A stretch of 64,000 nucleotides of DNA from Gammaproteobacteria bacterium (GTDB lineage: Bacteria; Pseudomonadota; Gammaproteobacteria; DSM-19610). Location: contig JAPHQV010000010.1 in the NCBI GenBank assembly GCA_026197075.1, positions 1 to 64,000 on the forward strand, read 5' to 3'. A program made the position numbers and the translations under genes. Shown here in pieces: positions 38,273-47,438 of this stretch (position 1 is its first letter; each line of letters starts with the position of its first letter). The notes below the pieces were generated by a model that was not told the DNA's origin, ran no database searches, and saw nothing but the letters and a program-made list of their open reading frames with translations.

Positions 38273-39118
38273 ATGCAACCACTGGAAACCGGACGAGAGA
38301 GCCTCTCTTTCCGCCAGACCCTCGGCACCTGGGTGGAAAATCCCCGGGTGCAGAATGTCATCATCGCGCTGATCATCCTCAACGCCGTGATCCTCGGCAT
38401 GGAGACCTCGCCGTCCATCATGGAACGGATCGGCCCCCTCCTCATCACCCTGGACAGCCTCATTCTCGGCGTGTTCGTGGTGGAAATCGCCATGAAGCTC
38501 ATCGCCCAGGGGCCGGCCTTTTTCCGCCGCGGCTGGAACATCTTCGACTTCCTGGTGGTGGGCATCGCCCTGGTGCCCGCCAGCGGGCCGCTGGCCATCC
38601 TGCGCGCACTGCGCATCCTGCGTGTATTGCGCCTGCTGTCCATGCTGCCACGCCTGCGCTTCGTGGTGGAGGCATTGCTGCACTCCCTGCCGGGCATCGG
38701 TTCCATCGCCCTGCTGATGGTGGTGGTCTACTACGTGGCCGCGGTCATGGCCACCGGCCTGTTCGGCACCAGTCACCCGCAGTGGTTCGGGGATATCGGC
38801 AGTTCCATGTATACCCTGTTCCAGATCATGACCCTGGAGAGCTGGTCCATGGGTATCGTGCGCCCGGTGATGGAAAGCCACCCCTACGCCTGGCTGTTCT
38901 TCATCCCCTTTATCCTGATCGCCACCTTCACGGTACTGAACCTGTTCATCGCCATCATCGTCGATGCCATGCAGACCATGCACGAGGCGGTGGTACAGAA
39001 GGAAGAAGCCGTGATCACCGGGGTGGTGCACAGCGAAGGCGCGCAGATCGAACAGGAGCTGCGGGCGGTGCGCGAGGAATTGCGGGCCCTGCAGACGATG
39101 CTGCTCGGGAAAAAATGA
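38273..39118 (+). CDS. NaChBac-type voltage-gated sodium channel
   Basis: A 281-residue protein with six transmembrane segments. S4 reads ILRALRILRVLRLLSMLPRLR, with arginines every third residue as in voltage sensors. The pore loop has the selectivity filter TLESWSM, the same as in NaChBac/NavAb channels, which assemble as tetramers and pass Na+. S6 (FTVLNLFIAIIVDAM) precedes a C-terminal coiled coil (IEQELRAVREELRAL). ATG 38273 has GGAG six bases upstream. Such channels occur in halophilic and alkaliphilic bacteria; here it stands alone as a single gene. Confidence 0.92.
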   Translation: MQPLETGRESLSFRQTLGTWVENPRVQNVIIALIILNAVILGMETSPSIMERIGPLLITLDSLILGVFVVEIAMKLIAQGPAFFRRGWNIFDFLVVGIALVPASGPLAILRALRILRVLRLLSMLPRLRFVVEALLHSLPGIGSIALLMVVVYYVAAVMATGLFGTSHPQWFGDIGSSMYTLFQIMTLESWSMGIVRPVMESHPYAWLFFIPFILIATFTVLNLFIAIIVDAMQTMHEAVVQKEEAVITGVVHSEGAQIEQELRAVREELRALQTMLLGKK

Positions 39119-39124
39119 TTTCTT

Positions 39125-39152
39125 CGTCATTCCGGCGCTTGCCGGAATGACG
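39125..39152. repeat. Single dRS3-like unit (ATTCCGGCGCTTGCCGGAAT)
   Basis: A single palindromic unit of the CCGGC subtype immediately after the sodium channel stop codon. On the plus strand it could fold into a hairpin ending the transcript, but no T-run follows. Confidence 0.85.
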
Positions 39153-39248
39153 GGTTACGCAGGCCACGACCTCAAAGGATCCAGGGTCACTGCCGCTATC
39201 CTGTGACACAACCGGGTTGCCCGCCAACCCGGCCCAGGGTTCACAGGG

Positions 39249-41354
39249 ATGGACGAGGGTATGCCGCCTGCACACCGCCGATTTCTGCCGCGGCCCGGCC
39301 CCGCTTTGCGGGCCGGTGGGCGTGTGGCGGCCATTTATGCGCTGGCGGGGGCCTTGTGGATCCTGTTTTCCGATCGTTTCCTGGCCCGGCTCGTGGTCGA
39401 TCCTGGCCAATGGATCGAGCTGCAGACCTACAAGGGCTGGGTCTTTGTCGCCGTCACGGCCCTGTTGCTGGCCTGGCTGGTGACCCGCCTGGTCAACAGG
39501 CTATACGAAAAACATTATCAAATACAGCGCCTTAATCGAACACACCGCTTGCTCAGCAGCATCAACGGCACCATCGTGCGGGTGCGTGATCGCGACGAAC
39601 TGCTGCGCACGGCCTGCGAGCTGGCGGTGCGGCGTGGAGGCTACCAGTTCGCCCGTATCCTGCTCAGCCCCGCCCCCGGTGAACCCCCGGTCCTGGCTGG
39701 CCAGGTATTGCCCGCGGGGCTGGACGCCGGCTGGTCCGCACCGCCCTTGTCGGTCCCGGGCCGCGGCAACGAATCCACCGAAGCCATTCATCTCCAGGAC
39801 CTGGAAAACCTCGGAGGTCAGCCGGCCTGGCGCCAACTCGCCGACCAGGCCGGGTTGCGCTCCCTGGCCGCCCTGCCGATCCCCGACTGGGCCAAGGGGG
39901 TGGCCGCCCGGGGCTGGCTGGAACTGGGCAGTGGCACTGCGAAGCAGTTCGACGCCGCGGAACTGGAGCTGCTGCGCGAAATCGCGGCGGACATCGGCCT
40001 GGGCCTGGAAACCATCGACAAATCCGCCAGCCTGGACGCCCTCGCCCACTTCGACCCCCTGACCGGTCTGCCCAACGAGGCCCTGTTGCGCGACCGCATG
40101 CAGCAGGCCGTGGCGCGTGCGTCCCACGACAAGCGGGTGGTGGGACTGCTGCTCGCGGATGTCCCCGAGCTGATTCGCCTGAACGACCTGCACGGCAGCC
40201 AGGTGGGCGACCGCCTGCGCAAGGAAGTGGCCGACTTCCTGGGCGAGGCCATACGCGACGGCGATACGGTGGCACGCACCGGACGCTATTCCTTTGCCGT
40301 CCTGCTGGCGGACATGGCCCGTAGCGAGGACATGGTGGAACTCGCCGAGCGGCTGCTGCGCGGGCCCGAGGTTTGCATCGAGGGCGAGGAATTGCCCATC
40401 CGCCTGGCCTTGCGCGGTGGGGTTGCCCTGTTTCCCACCGACAGTGCACAAGGCGAGCAGCTGAGCCGCCATGCGGCCCTGGCGCTGCACAATAACACCC
40501 GGGGTCCCGGCACCTGCGCCTTCTATTCGCCGGACATGAACCAGATCGCCCAGTCCCGCCTGCGTGTTGCCCATGGCCTGGAACACGCCATCGAACGCGA
40601 GGAGCTGGAACTGCACTACCAGATGCTGGTGGACGCCCAGAACCGCGAACCCCGCGGGGCCGAGGCCTTGTTGCGCTGGGAAAGCGCCCGCTACGGCAAG
40701 ATCAGCCCCGCCGAATTCATTCCCATCGCCGAGGAAGGCGAGGTCATCCATCCCATTGGTGACTGGGTGTTGCAACAGGCCTGCCGCCAGTTGCGGCACT
40801 GGATGGATGAGGGCATCGAACACTTCCATGTATCCGTCAACGTCGCCACGCCACAGTTACAGCGTGAAGGCTTCGCCGCCCATCTGCGCGAGATCATGGA
40901 AAGGAACGGTGTATTGCCCATCGCCTCCGCACTGGCCATCGAGGTGACGGAAACCGCCTTCATGAATGACCTGGATCGCGCCGAGCAGGTGCTGACGGAG
41001 GTTCGGGATCTTGGGGTACAGGTATACCTGGACGATTTCGGTACCGGTTTTTCCTCCCTCAGCTACCTCAGCCGCTTGCCCGTGGATGTGCTGAAGATCG
41101 ACCGCGCCTTCATCCACGACCTGCCCGACGATGCCCGGGCCGGCTCGCTGGTGCGAGCCATCATCGCCCTTGCCCACAGCCTGGGTTTGAAGGTGATCGC
41201 GGAGGGGGTGGAAACACGAGAGCAGGCCGACTGGTTGCAGGCGCGTGGTTGCGACCTGCTGCAGGGCTTTCTCTACAGCCGGCCAGTGCCGGCCGCTGAT
41301 ATGGAGATGGCCAACGTGCGCCACCGCCACGCATTCCGGGCGCGACGCAGTTGA
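39249..41354 (+). CDS. Membrane GAF/degenerate GGDEF/EAL protein, probable c-di-GMP phosphodiesterase
   Basis: A 701-residue protein with two N-terminal membrane helices (about 27-45 and 62-80), a GAF-like domain (about 95-250), a GGDEF domain and an EAL domain. The GGDEF signature is replaced by TGRYSF, so diguanylate cyclase activity is unlikely. The EAL part keeps the catalytic set: AEALLRW, VSVNVATPQL, EVTETAF, DDFGTGFSSL, LKIDRAFI and IAEGVETREQ. It should hydrolyse c-di-GMP, whose level usually controls polysaccharide production. The first ATG is used; an in-frame ATG four codons later, with GAGG before it, is possible. Confidence 0.9.
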   Translation: MDEGMPPAHRRFLPRPGPALRAGGRVAAIYALAGALWILFSDRFLARLVVDPGQWIELQTYKGWVFVAVTALLLAWLVTRLVNRLYEKHYQIQRLNRTHRLLSSINGTIVRVRDRDELLRTACELAVRRGGYQFARILLSPAPGEPPVLAGQVLPAGLDAGWSAPPLSVPGRGNESTEAIHLQDLENLGGQPAWRQLADQAGLRSLAALPIPDWAKGVAARGWLELGSGTAKQFDAAELELLREIAADIGLGLETIDKSASLDALAHFDPLTGLPNEALLRDRMQQAVARASHDKRVVGLLLADVPELIRLNDLHGSQVGDRLRKEVADFLGEAIRDGDTVARTGRYSFAVLLADMARSEDMVELAERLLRGPEVCIEGEELPIRLALRGGVALFPTDSAQGEQLSRHAALALHNNTRGPGTCAFYSPDMNQIAQSRLRVAHGLEHAIEREELELHYQMLVDAQNREPRGAEALLRWESARYGKISPAEFIPIAEEGEVIHPIGDWVLQQACRQLRHWMDEGIEHFHVSVNVATPQLQREGFAAHLREIMERNGVLPIASALAIEVTETAFMNDLDRAEQVLTEVRDLGVQVYLDDFGTGFSSLSYLSRLPVDVLKIDRAFIHDLPDDARAGSLVRAIIALAHSLGLKVIAEGVETREQADWLQARGCDLLQGFLYSRPVPAADMEMANVRHRHAFRARRS

Positions 41355-41395
41355 GTTCCGTGTGGGGAGCCGGGCTGACCCGCTAGCAAGCAAAA

Positions 41396-41413
41396 CCCCG
41401 CTCGAAAGCGGGG
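41396..41413 (-). terminator. Rho-independent terminator of the sorted-protein gene
   Basis: A 7-bp perfect GC stem (CCCCGCT / AGCGGGG) with a CGAA loop lies between the convergent EAL gene and the sorted-protein gene at 41440. On the minus strand the stem is followed by TTTTG, a short T-run, so it best terminates the minus-strand gene; it could also weakly stop the plus-strand transcript. Confidence 0.75.
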
Positions 41414-41439
41414 CTCATGGCGAGTTCAGACTTGAAGGA

Positions 41440-42228
41440 TCAGATACGGGGTTTGCGGCGCACGACACCGAACAGGCCGATCAGGCCGGTGCCGAGCAAC
41501 CACACCGCCGCGGGCACCGGCACCTCACTGACACTGAGGACGGTGAGGCTGTTGCCGCTGCCGATATCGAAGTTAATGTTCAAGCCCGTGAATGGTCCAT
41601 CGATCAATGGCGAGCCGCCAATCCCATCATCGCTGAAGGGGGCACCACCCGAAAGCGCATTGCCCATGCAATCAACACTCGGTGTACAGAGTGTCGTGGT
41701 GTTCCAGGTGGTAACCGCAAGCGGCGCAGGGCCCTGGTTAAGACCCAGCGCATCCGAGGCCGGGGTTGCACTGCCGACGTCCGCGATGATCTGCCCATCA
41801 CGTTTCAAATTAGTGCCGCTGATGACATCCCCCGCCTGCAAGCCAAGATCGATGGCATTGAACAGGCCCGTGGCATCCCACACCATCGAGATCGGCATGC
41901 CGGCAGTCACATTCCAATCCACCAGCATGTTGCCGATGACCAGGTTGGTGGTCCCGTAGCGCTGCAGCGAAATGTCGTGGACCGTGGCTGTGGCACCGAA
42001 GGTATCGAAGTTCTCGATGCTCAGGTTCGCGGAAAAGCCGGCACCCAGGCTGTCATCGTATGTCAGCGTGGAACTGATGGACTGTTGGTCCATGAAGCCG
42101 CCGACGGGGTCCAGTAACGTAAACTTTCCGGTAAAGTGAAATTCATAAACGGCGGCGGATACCGGTGCTGCCAGCAACACGCTGGATAACACCGCAGTGG
42201 AAATTACAGCCTTATAGGTATTCTTCAT
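41440..42228 (-). CDS. Secreted protein with VPLPA/PEP-CTERM-type sorting signal
   Basis: A 262-residue exported protein: a signal peptide (MKNTYKAVISTAVLSSVLLAAPVSAA), a beta-rich, Asn/Thr/Ser-rich body with few charges, and a C-terminal tripartite sorting tail. The tail is the motif VPVPAAVWLLG, a hydrophobic helix and RRKPRI. VPxPA followed by AVWLLGTGLIGL is typical of the VPLPA variant, matching the XrtD-type exosortase at 13862-15418. The mature protein is likely a surface or extracellular matrix component; the body belongs to no named domain that I recognise. A sigma-54-like promoter lies upstream, as expected for a PrsR target. Confidence 0.88.
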   Translation of the reverse strand: MKNTYKAVISTAVLSSVLLAAPVSAAVYEFHFTGKFTLLDPVGGFMDQQSISSTLTYDDSLGAGFSANLSIENFDTFGATATVHDISLQRYGTTNLVIGNMLVDWNVTAGMPISMVWDATGLFNAIDLGLQAGDVISGTNLKRDGQIIADVGSATPASDALGLNQGPAPLAVTTWNTTTLCTPSVDCMGNALSGGAPFSDDGIGGSPLIDGPFTGLNINFDIGSGNSLTVLSVSEVPVPAAVWLLGTGLIGLFGVVRRKPRI

Positions 42229-42303
42229 GGGCTAGGCTCCTTGGTACATGGATACCCCGGCGGTCCTGAATCCGGGGCAGTCGAATGTGCGCAAGGAAAT
42301 ATA

Positions 42304-42320
42304 AGCAAATTTCGTGCGCA
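42304..42320 (-). promoter_or_regulatory. Candidate sigma-54 promoter
   Basis: On the minus strand the sequence GCACG-AAAT-TTGCT matches the sigma-54 pattern (GCACG-N4-TTGCT), except that the first G of the -24 GG is not conserved (GCGCACG rather than TGGCACG). It would start transcription about 65 bases before the ATG of the sorted-protein gene. PrsR is a sigma-54 activator, so the location fits. No activator site could be confirmed; a dRS3-like repeat begins about 22 bases upstream. Confidence 0.5.
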
Positions 42321-42341
42321 ATCTTTGAGTTACGTCTTATC

Positions 42342-42410
42342 CGTCATTCCCGCGTAGGCGGGAATCCAGGTATTTCAAAGACATGGATGCCCGCCTGCGC
42401 GGGTATGACG
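42342..42410. repeat. dRS3-like inverted repeat pair
   Basis: Facing units of the GCGTAGGCGG and GCCTGCGCGG subtype with the ATTTCAAAGACATGGATGCC spacer seen in other copies. It occupies the upstream region of the sorted-protein gene, between its candidate promoter and the tRNA-Phe gene. The rest of the 42229-42587 gap contains no gene that I can support. Confidence 0.88.
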
Positions 42411-42587
42411 AATTGATTCAAAGTTTCCCTGAAAGTTATGCACAAGTGGGAACCCTGACCCCGGAAAAATCCGTAAAGTCTCCCGAATGATTTCTTGATT
42501 TATTTACTAAACGATGTGATGTGCGCATGCGACGCCCGCCAGGAAGGCAATGCGTCACGGTCGGCAGGCGCGGAGAATGGAAAATAA

Positions 42588-42663
<76 letters not shown>

Positions 42664-42766
42664 AAAAGAGAAGGCGTATTAGAGCCGCAGCGCCCGAAAC
42701 AGTCAAGCGATCCCGCAGGAAAATTTCAGAATCAGCAGCTTAGGGGCTTTCGGGCGGAAGCCTGGC

Positions 42767-43039
42767 CTACTTGTCCGTGGGCACGAACTGCTCGGGCAGG
42801 GTCGAGCCCTCGCCGAAGAAGAACTTTTCCATCTCGGTTTCCAGCAGCTGGCGGTGGCGCGGATCCACGGGGCTGAGGCGGTTTTCGTTGATGAGAATGG
42901 TCTGGTGCTTGAGCCAGGCCTGCCAGGCTTCCTTCGAAACGTTCTCGAAGATCTTCTTGCCCAGTTCACCGGGATAGGTGAGCCGTTCCAGGCCTTCAGC
43001 CTCTTTGTTGAGTTTTACGCAATGCACCATACGGGCCAT
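42767..43039 (-). CDS. yggX: Fe(2+)-trafficking/oxidative damage protection protein YggX
   Basis: A 90-residue protein of the YggX family, which protects iron-sulfur proteins from oxidants. It shows the family N-terminus [17 protein letters not shown] with the conserved Cys7, [17 protein letters not shown], and ILINENRLS. It follows mutY by 18 bases, as in E. coli and Pseudomonas. MutY itself has an iron-sulfur cluster, which fits the pairing. Confidence 0.96.
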   Translation of the reverse strand: MARMVHCVKLNKEAEGLERLTYPGELGKKIFENVSKEAWQAWLKHQTILINENRLSPVDPRHRQLLETEMEKFFFGEGSTLPEQFVPTDK

Positions 43040-43057
43040 GGATCTTTCCTCGTGGTT

Positions 43058-44107
43058 TCAGTGGGCCAGGCGCTCGAGCAGGCGTTGCACGGGAGCGGCC
43101 AGACCGCGGGAATCGGGTTGGGCGCAGTTATACCAGACCGTGTCCGCGCCTTCCAACACAGAAAGCCGCGGGTTATCCACGCAAACCCGCAGCGGCGTGA
43201 TGTCGAGGTGAAAGTGGCTGAAGGTGTGGCGTAGCGAGGGCCATTCCTCCACCTGGCGCGGTGTGCAGCCCAGCTGTTCCCGACACCAGGACTCGATGTC
43301 CTGTTCCGGGGCCGGTTCCGGCAGGCCCCACAGCCCGCCCCACAGCCCCGTGGGCGGGCGCTGGCGCAGCAATACCCGCGCCTCGGCGTCCTGCACCAGC
43401 AACATGCGGGTCTCGCGCACCGGCAGGGTCTTTTTCGGGCGCGGCGTGGGGAAGTCCGCTGTCCGGCCCTGGGCGTGGGCGGCGCAGGCAGCGGCCAGCG
43501 GGCAACTCGTGCACTCCGGCCGGCCGCGGGTACAGAGGGTCGCCCCCAGGTCCATCATGGCCTGGTTGTACTCGTCCACCCGTCGCGTGGGGGTGTAGCG
43601 CTCCGCGTGCTCCCATAACCGGTTCGCCACCGCCGGTTGCCCGGGCCAGCCCTCCAGGGCATGGAACCGCGCCAGCACACGCTTCACATTGCCATCGAGG
43701 ATGGCGTGACGCTGGCCGCAGCCCAGGGACAGGATGGCGCCGGCGGTGGAACGGCCGATGCCGGGCAGGGCCAGTACGGCCTCGAAGTCCTCGGGAAAGT
43801 ATCCATCGTGCTTATCACGGATGTCCCGGGCCGCCTGGTGCAGGTTGCGGGCACGGGCGTAGTAGCCCAGCCCGGACCAGTGATGCAGGACCTCGTCGAG
43901 GTGCGCGTCGCCCAGGGTGGTAACGTCGGGAAACCGCGCCAGGAAACGCTCGAAATAGGGAATGACCGTGGCCACCCGGGTCTGCTGCAGCATGATCTCC
44001 GAGATCCATACCCGGTAGGGATCGCCACTGCCCTGCCAGGGCAGGTCGTGGCGGCCATGGCGGTCGAACCAGTCGAGGACCTTGCGTTGGAATTGTGCTG
44101 GCGTCAT
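43058..44107 (-). CDS. mutY: A/G-specific adenine DNA glycosylase MutY
   Basis: A 349-residue base-excision repair enzyme removing adenine paired with 8-oxoguanine. It has the catalytic region [10 protein letters not shown], helix-hairpin-helix [12 protein letters not shown], catalytic Asp in ILDGNVKRV, and a [4Fe-4S] cluster ligand set C-x6-C-x2-C-x5-C ([17 protein letters not shown]). The C-terminal NUDIX-like domain recognises 8-oxoG. ATG 44107 is the family start ([14 protein letters not shown]); the frame upstream is only translated repeat DNA. Confidence 0.95.
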   Translation of the reverse strand: MTPAQFQRKVLDWFDRHGRHDLPWQGSGDPYRVWISEIMLQQTRVATVIPYFERFLARFPDVTTLGDAHLDEVLHHWSGLGYYARARNLHQAARDIRDKHDGYFPEDFEAVLALPGIGRSTAGAILSLGCGQRHAILDGNVKRVLARFHALEGWPGQPAVANRLWEHAERYTPTRRVDEYNQAMMDLGATLCTRGRPECTSCPLAAACAAHAQGRTADFPTPRPKKTLPVRETRMLLVQDAEARVLLRQRPPTGLWGGLWGLPEPAPEQDIESWCREQLGCTPRQVEEWPSLRHTFSHFHLDITPLRVCVDNPRLSVLEGADTVWYNCAQPDSRGLAAPVQRLLERLAH

Positions 44108-44153
44108 GTAAATGATAATGACATATAAAGCACCGTCTTCCCCGCGGTACGTT

Positions 44154-44230
44154 GTCATCCCCGCGAATGCGGGGATCCAGGTTTTCGCACTTCCTTCAGA
44201 ACCTGGATTCCGGCATACGCCGGAATGACG
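44154..44230. repeat. dRS3-like pair with two different arm subtypes
   Basis: The left unit (GTCATCCCCGCGAATGCGGGGATCC) and right unit (GGATTCCGGCATACGCCGGAATGAC) belong to different sequence subtypes, yet each is internally self-complementary. It lies exactly between mutY and the nucleotide-sugar epimerase. Confidence 0.88.
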
Positions 44231-44238
44231 TCCCGAAC

Positions 44239-45246
44239 TTATACCTTGTAGAAGTCTCGGTACCAGGCCACGAAGTTGGCGATGCCTTGTTCCACGGAGG
44301 TATCGGGGCGGTAGCCCGTGTCGCGCACCAGGTCTTCCACGTTGGCATAGGTGTCGGGCACGTCGCCGGGCTGCAGGGGCAGCAGGTTCTGGATGGCCTT
44401 CTTGCCCAGACATTCCTCCAGCACCTCGATGTAGCGCTTCAGTTCCACCGGCTGCTGGTTGCCGATGTTGTACAGGGCATAGGGAGAATTGCTGGTGGCG
44501 GAGTCAGGATGATCGCCGCTCCACTCGGGGTTCGGCTGGGGGATGCGGTCGAGCACGCGGATCACGCCCTCGACGATGTCATCGATGTAGGTGAAGTCGC
44601 GGCGGTGATTGCCGTAGTTGAAGACATCGATGGGTTCGCCGGCGAGGATCTTGCGGGTGAACAGGAACAGGGCCATATCGGGCCGACCCCAGGGACCGTA
44701 GACGGTGAAGAAGCGCAGGCCGGTGGTGGGCAGACGATAGAGATGACTGTAGGTGTGGGCCATCAGCTCGTTGGCCTTCTTGGTGGCGGCGTAGATGCTC
44801 ACCGGGTGGTCCACGTTGTCATGCACCGAGAAGGGCATGGTGGTGTTGGAACCGTACACCGAGCTGCTGGAGGCATACACCAGGTGCTCGACGCCGTTGT
44901 GGCGGCAGCCCTCGAGGATGTTCATGAAGCCCACCAGGTTGGTGTCCACGTAGGCCAGCGGGTTCTCCAGGGAATAGCGCACCCCGGCCTGGGCGGCGAG
45001 GTTCACCACTCGATCGGGCTTGTGTGTTGCGAACACGTCAGCGATGCCGGCGCGGTCCTCCAGGTCGATGCGCACATCGGTGAAGTTGGGATGATCGACG
45101 GTGCGCGCCAGGCGGGCCTTCTTCAGGTTCACGTCGTAGTAGTCGTTGAGGTTATCGATGCCGATGACCTCGTCGCCGCGCGCCAGCAAGCGCAGGGAGA
45201 GATTGGAACCGATGAAGCCGGCGGCGCCGGTGATCAGGATTTTCAT
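44239..45246 (-). CDS. UDP-glucuronate 4-epimerase-like NAD-dependent epimerase
   Basis: A 335-residue extended SDR enzyme with [13 protein letters not shown] (NAD binding), [20 protein letters not shown] (Tyr/Lys) and [15 protein letters not shown]. It also has [20 protein letters not shown], the pattern shared by CapI-type UDP-glucuronate/UDP-galacturonate epimerases. It should provide UDP-galacturonate, or the N-acetyl equivalent, for polysaccharide synthesis together with the dehydrogenase gene upstream. ATG 45246 is the conserved start ([10 protein letters not shown]). A REP-like repeat separates the two genes. Confidence 0.88.
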   Translation of the reverse strand: MKILITGAAGFIGSNLSLRLLARGDEVIGIDNLNDYYDVNLKKARLARTVDHPNFTDVRIDLEDRAGIADVFATHKPDRVVNLAAQAGVRYSLENPLAYVDTNLVGFMNILEGCRHNGVEHLVYASSSSVYGSNTTMPFSVHDNVDHPVSIYAATKKANELMAHTYSHLYRLPTTGLRFFTVYGPWGRPDMALFLFTRKILAGEPIDVFNYGNHRRDFTYIDDIVEGVIRVLDRIPQPNPEWSGDHPDSATSNSPYALYNIGNQQPVELKRYIEVLEECLGKKAIQNLLPLQPGDVPDTYANVEDLVRDTGYRPDTSVEQGIANFVAWYRDFYKV

Positions 45247-45295
45247 GGAATTCCTTCCTGTTATTTGATTTACACGATCACAAAATTGCGAGGCA

Positions 45296-45367
45296 CCCGT
45301 AGGAGCGGCCTCTGGCCGCGAACGGTCCGTGGCACACCCGTTCGCGGCCACAGGCCGCTCCTACGGG
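45296..45367. repeat. REP-like inverted repeat (GTAGGAGCGGCC)
   Basis: Facing units starting CCCGTAGGAGCGGCC and ending GGCCGCTCCTACGGG, each containing an inner GGCC...GGCC pairing, separated by a short spacer. It lies between the epimerase and dehydrogenase genes. Same family as at 46703, 53928 and 55057. Confidence 0.92.
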
Positions 45368-45380
45368 TGGGGACTGGGCA

Positions 45381-46658
<1,278 letters not shown>

Positions 46659-46702
46659 GATGTCCTTCGCTATGATTGTTAATTCTGAATATGGTGAAAC
46701 GA

Positions 46703-46780
46703 CCCTGCAGGAGCGGCCTTCGGGCGCAAACGGCCTGGGGTGCCCCAGACGGTTCGCGGCCGAAGGCCGCTCCTACAGGG
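46703..46780. repeat. REP-like inverted repeat (GCAGGAGCGGCC)
   Basis: Facing units with left arm CCTGCAGGAGCGGCCTTCGGGC and right arm GCGGCCGAAGGCCGCTCCTACAGGG. The inner part carries TTCGG/CCGAA instead of TCTGG/CCAGA seen in other copies, again with complementary changes inside the right unit. Confidence 0.9.
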
Positions 46781-46784
46781 CAGG

Positions 46785-47366
46785 TTATTGCCGACCCGGT
46801 CCGGCCAGTCGTTCCACGTTGCGCATGGTCTCCAGGGTCTCGGATTGTAACTTGCGGCTGATGATCCAGGGACCGATCAGGGGTGGGATCCAGAAATCCG
46901 GTTCCACCTCGGCCAGCACCCGGATCCGGGTATATGCCCCTTCCGGCCAGATGTAGGCCCGCGCCACGCCATGACGAAAATCGCTCAGGGCGGGCAACAC
47001 CGATGCGGAAATATACCGCCCCGGCACTTCGGTTACATCCTGTACCTGGGTGACGGTCTTGCAGAAGAAATACACGCAGGCCCGGGTTACGGTACGCACC
47101 CGGTAGCTGCCCGGGCCCTGCTGACGCAGGATCTCGCTTTCCTTGATGGCATTGTTGAGCTGGCCATAGTGGGGATAGTCGGTCAGCAGGCGCCATACAT
47201 GGCCCTTGCCGGCGTCCAGGCGCATATCGAGTTCGATGCGGTACAGGCCCCGGTCATGGTCCACCTGGACCACCAGGATCTCGCCGGCCTGGCTGGTCTG
47301 GGCGCCCAGCGTCAGCCATAGCAGGAACAGCATGCGCCGTGGCACCCAGGACCTCATCCGGCCCAT
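46785..47366 (-). CDS. Exported SRPBCC (START-like) domain protein
   Basis: A 193-residue protein with an N-terminal signal peptide (basic RSWVPRR, then MLFLLWLTLGAQTSQA). The following domain contains GHVWRLLTDYPHYGQLNNAIKESEIL and YIWPEGAYTRIRVLAEVEPD, the pattern of the polyketide cyclase/Coq10-like SRPBCC hydrophobic-ligand fold. Family members bind lipids or other hydrophobic molecules; the ligand here is unknown. The start is placed at ATG 47366; the frame extends upstream through a dRS3-like unit but those codons only translate repeat DNA. Confidence 0.75.
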   Translation of the reverse strand: MGRMRSWVPRRMLFLLWLTLGAQTSQAGEILVVQVDHDRGLYRIELDMRLDAGKGHVWRLLTDYPHYGQLNNAIKESEILRQQGPGSYRVRTVTRACVYFFCKTVTQVQDVTEVPGRYISASVLPALSDFRHGVARAYIWPEGAYTRIRVLAEVEPDFWIPPLIGPWIISRKLQSETLETMRNVERLAGPGRQ

Positions 47367-47385
47367 CGCCCAGGAATTTAAAACC

Positions 47386-47413
47386 ATGGATTCCGGCCTG
47401 CGCCGGAATGACG
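47386..47413. repeat. Single dRS3-like unit (ATTCCGGCCTGCGCCGGAAT)
   Basis: A single palindromic unit between asmA and the SRPBCC gene, of the CCGGC subtype. With the pair at 44154-44230 it brackets the 44239-47366 gene set. Confidence 0.88.
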
Positions 47414-47438
47414 AAAATGGAAAGTCATCGGACACCCC

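Noticed and set aside
41396-41413. Reading the hairpin as the terminator of the EAL gene only
   Set aside because: The T-run is on the minus-strand side, so it suits the sorted-protein gene better; a shared role remains possible.
44108-44413. A 102-codon upstream extension of mutY
   Set aside because: It translates dRS3-like repeat DNA and part of the epimerase gene antisense; MutY homologues start at MTPAQFQ.
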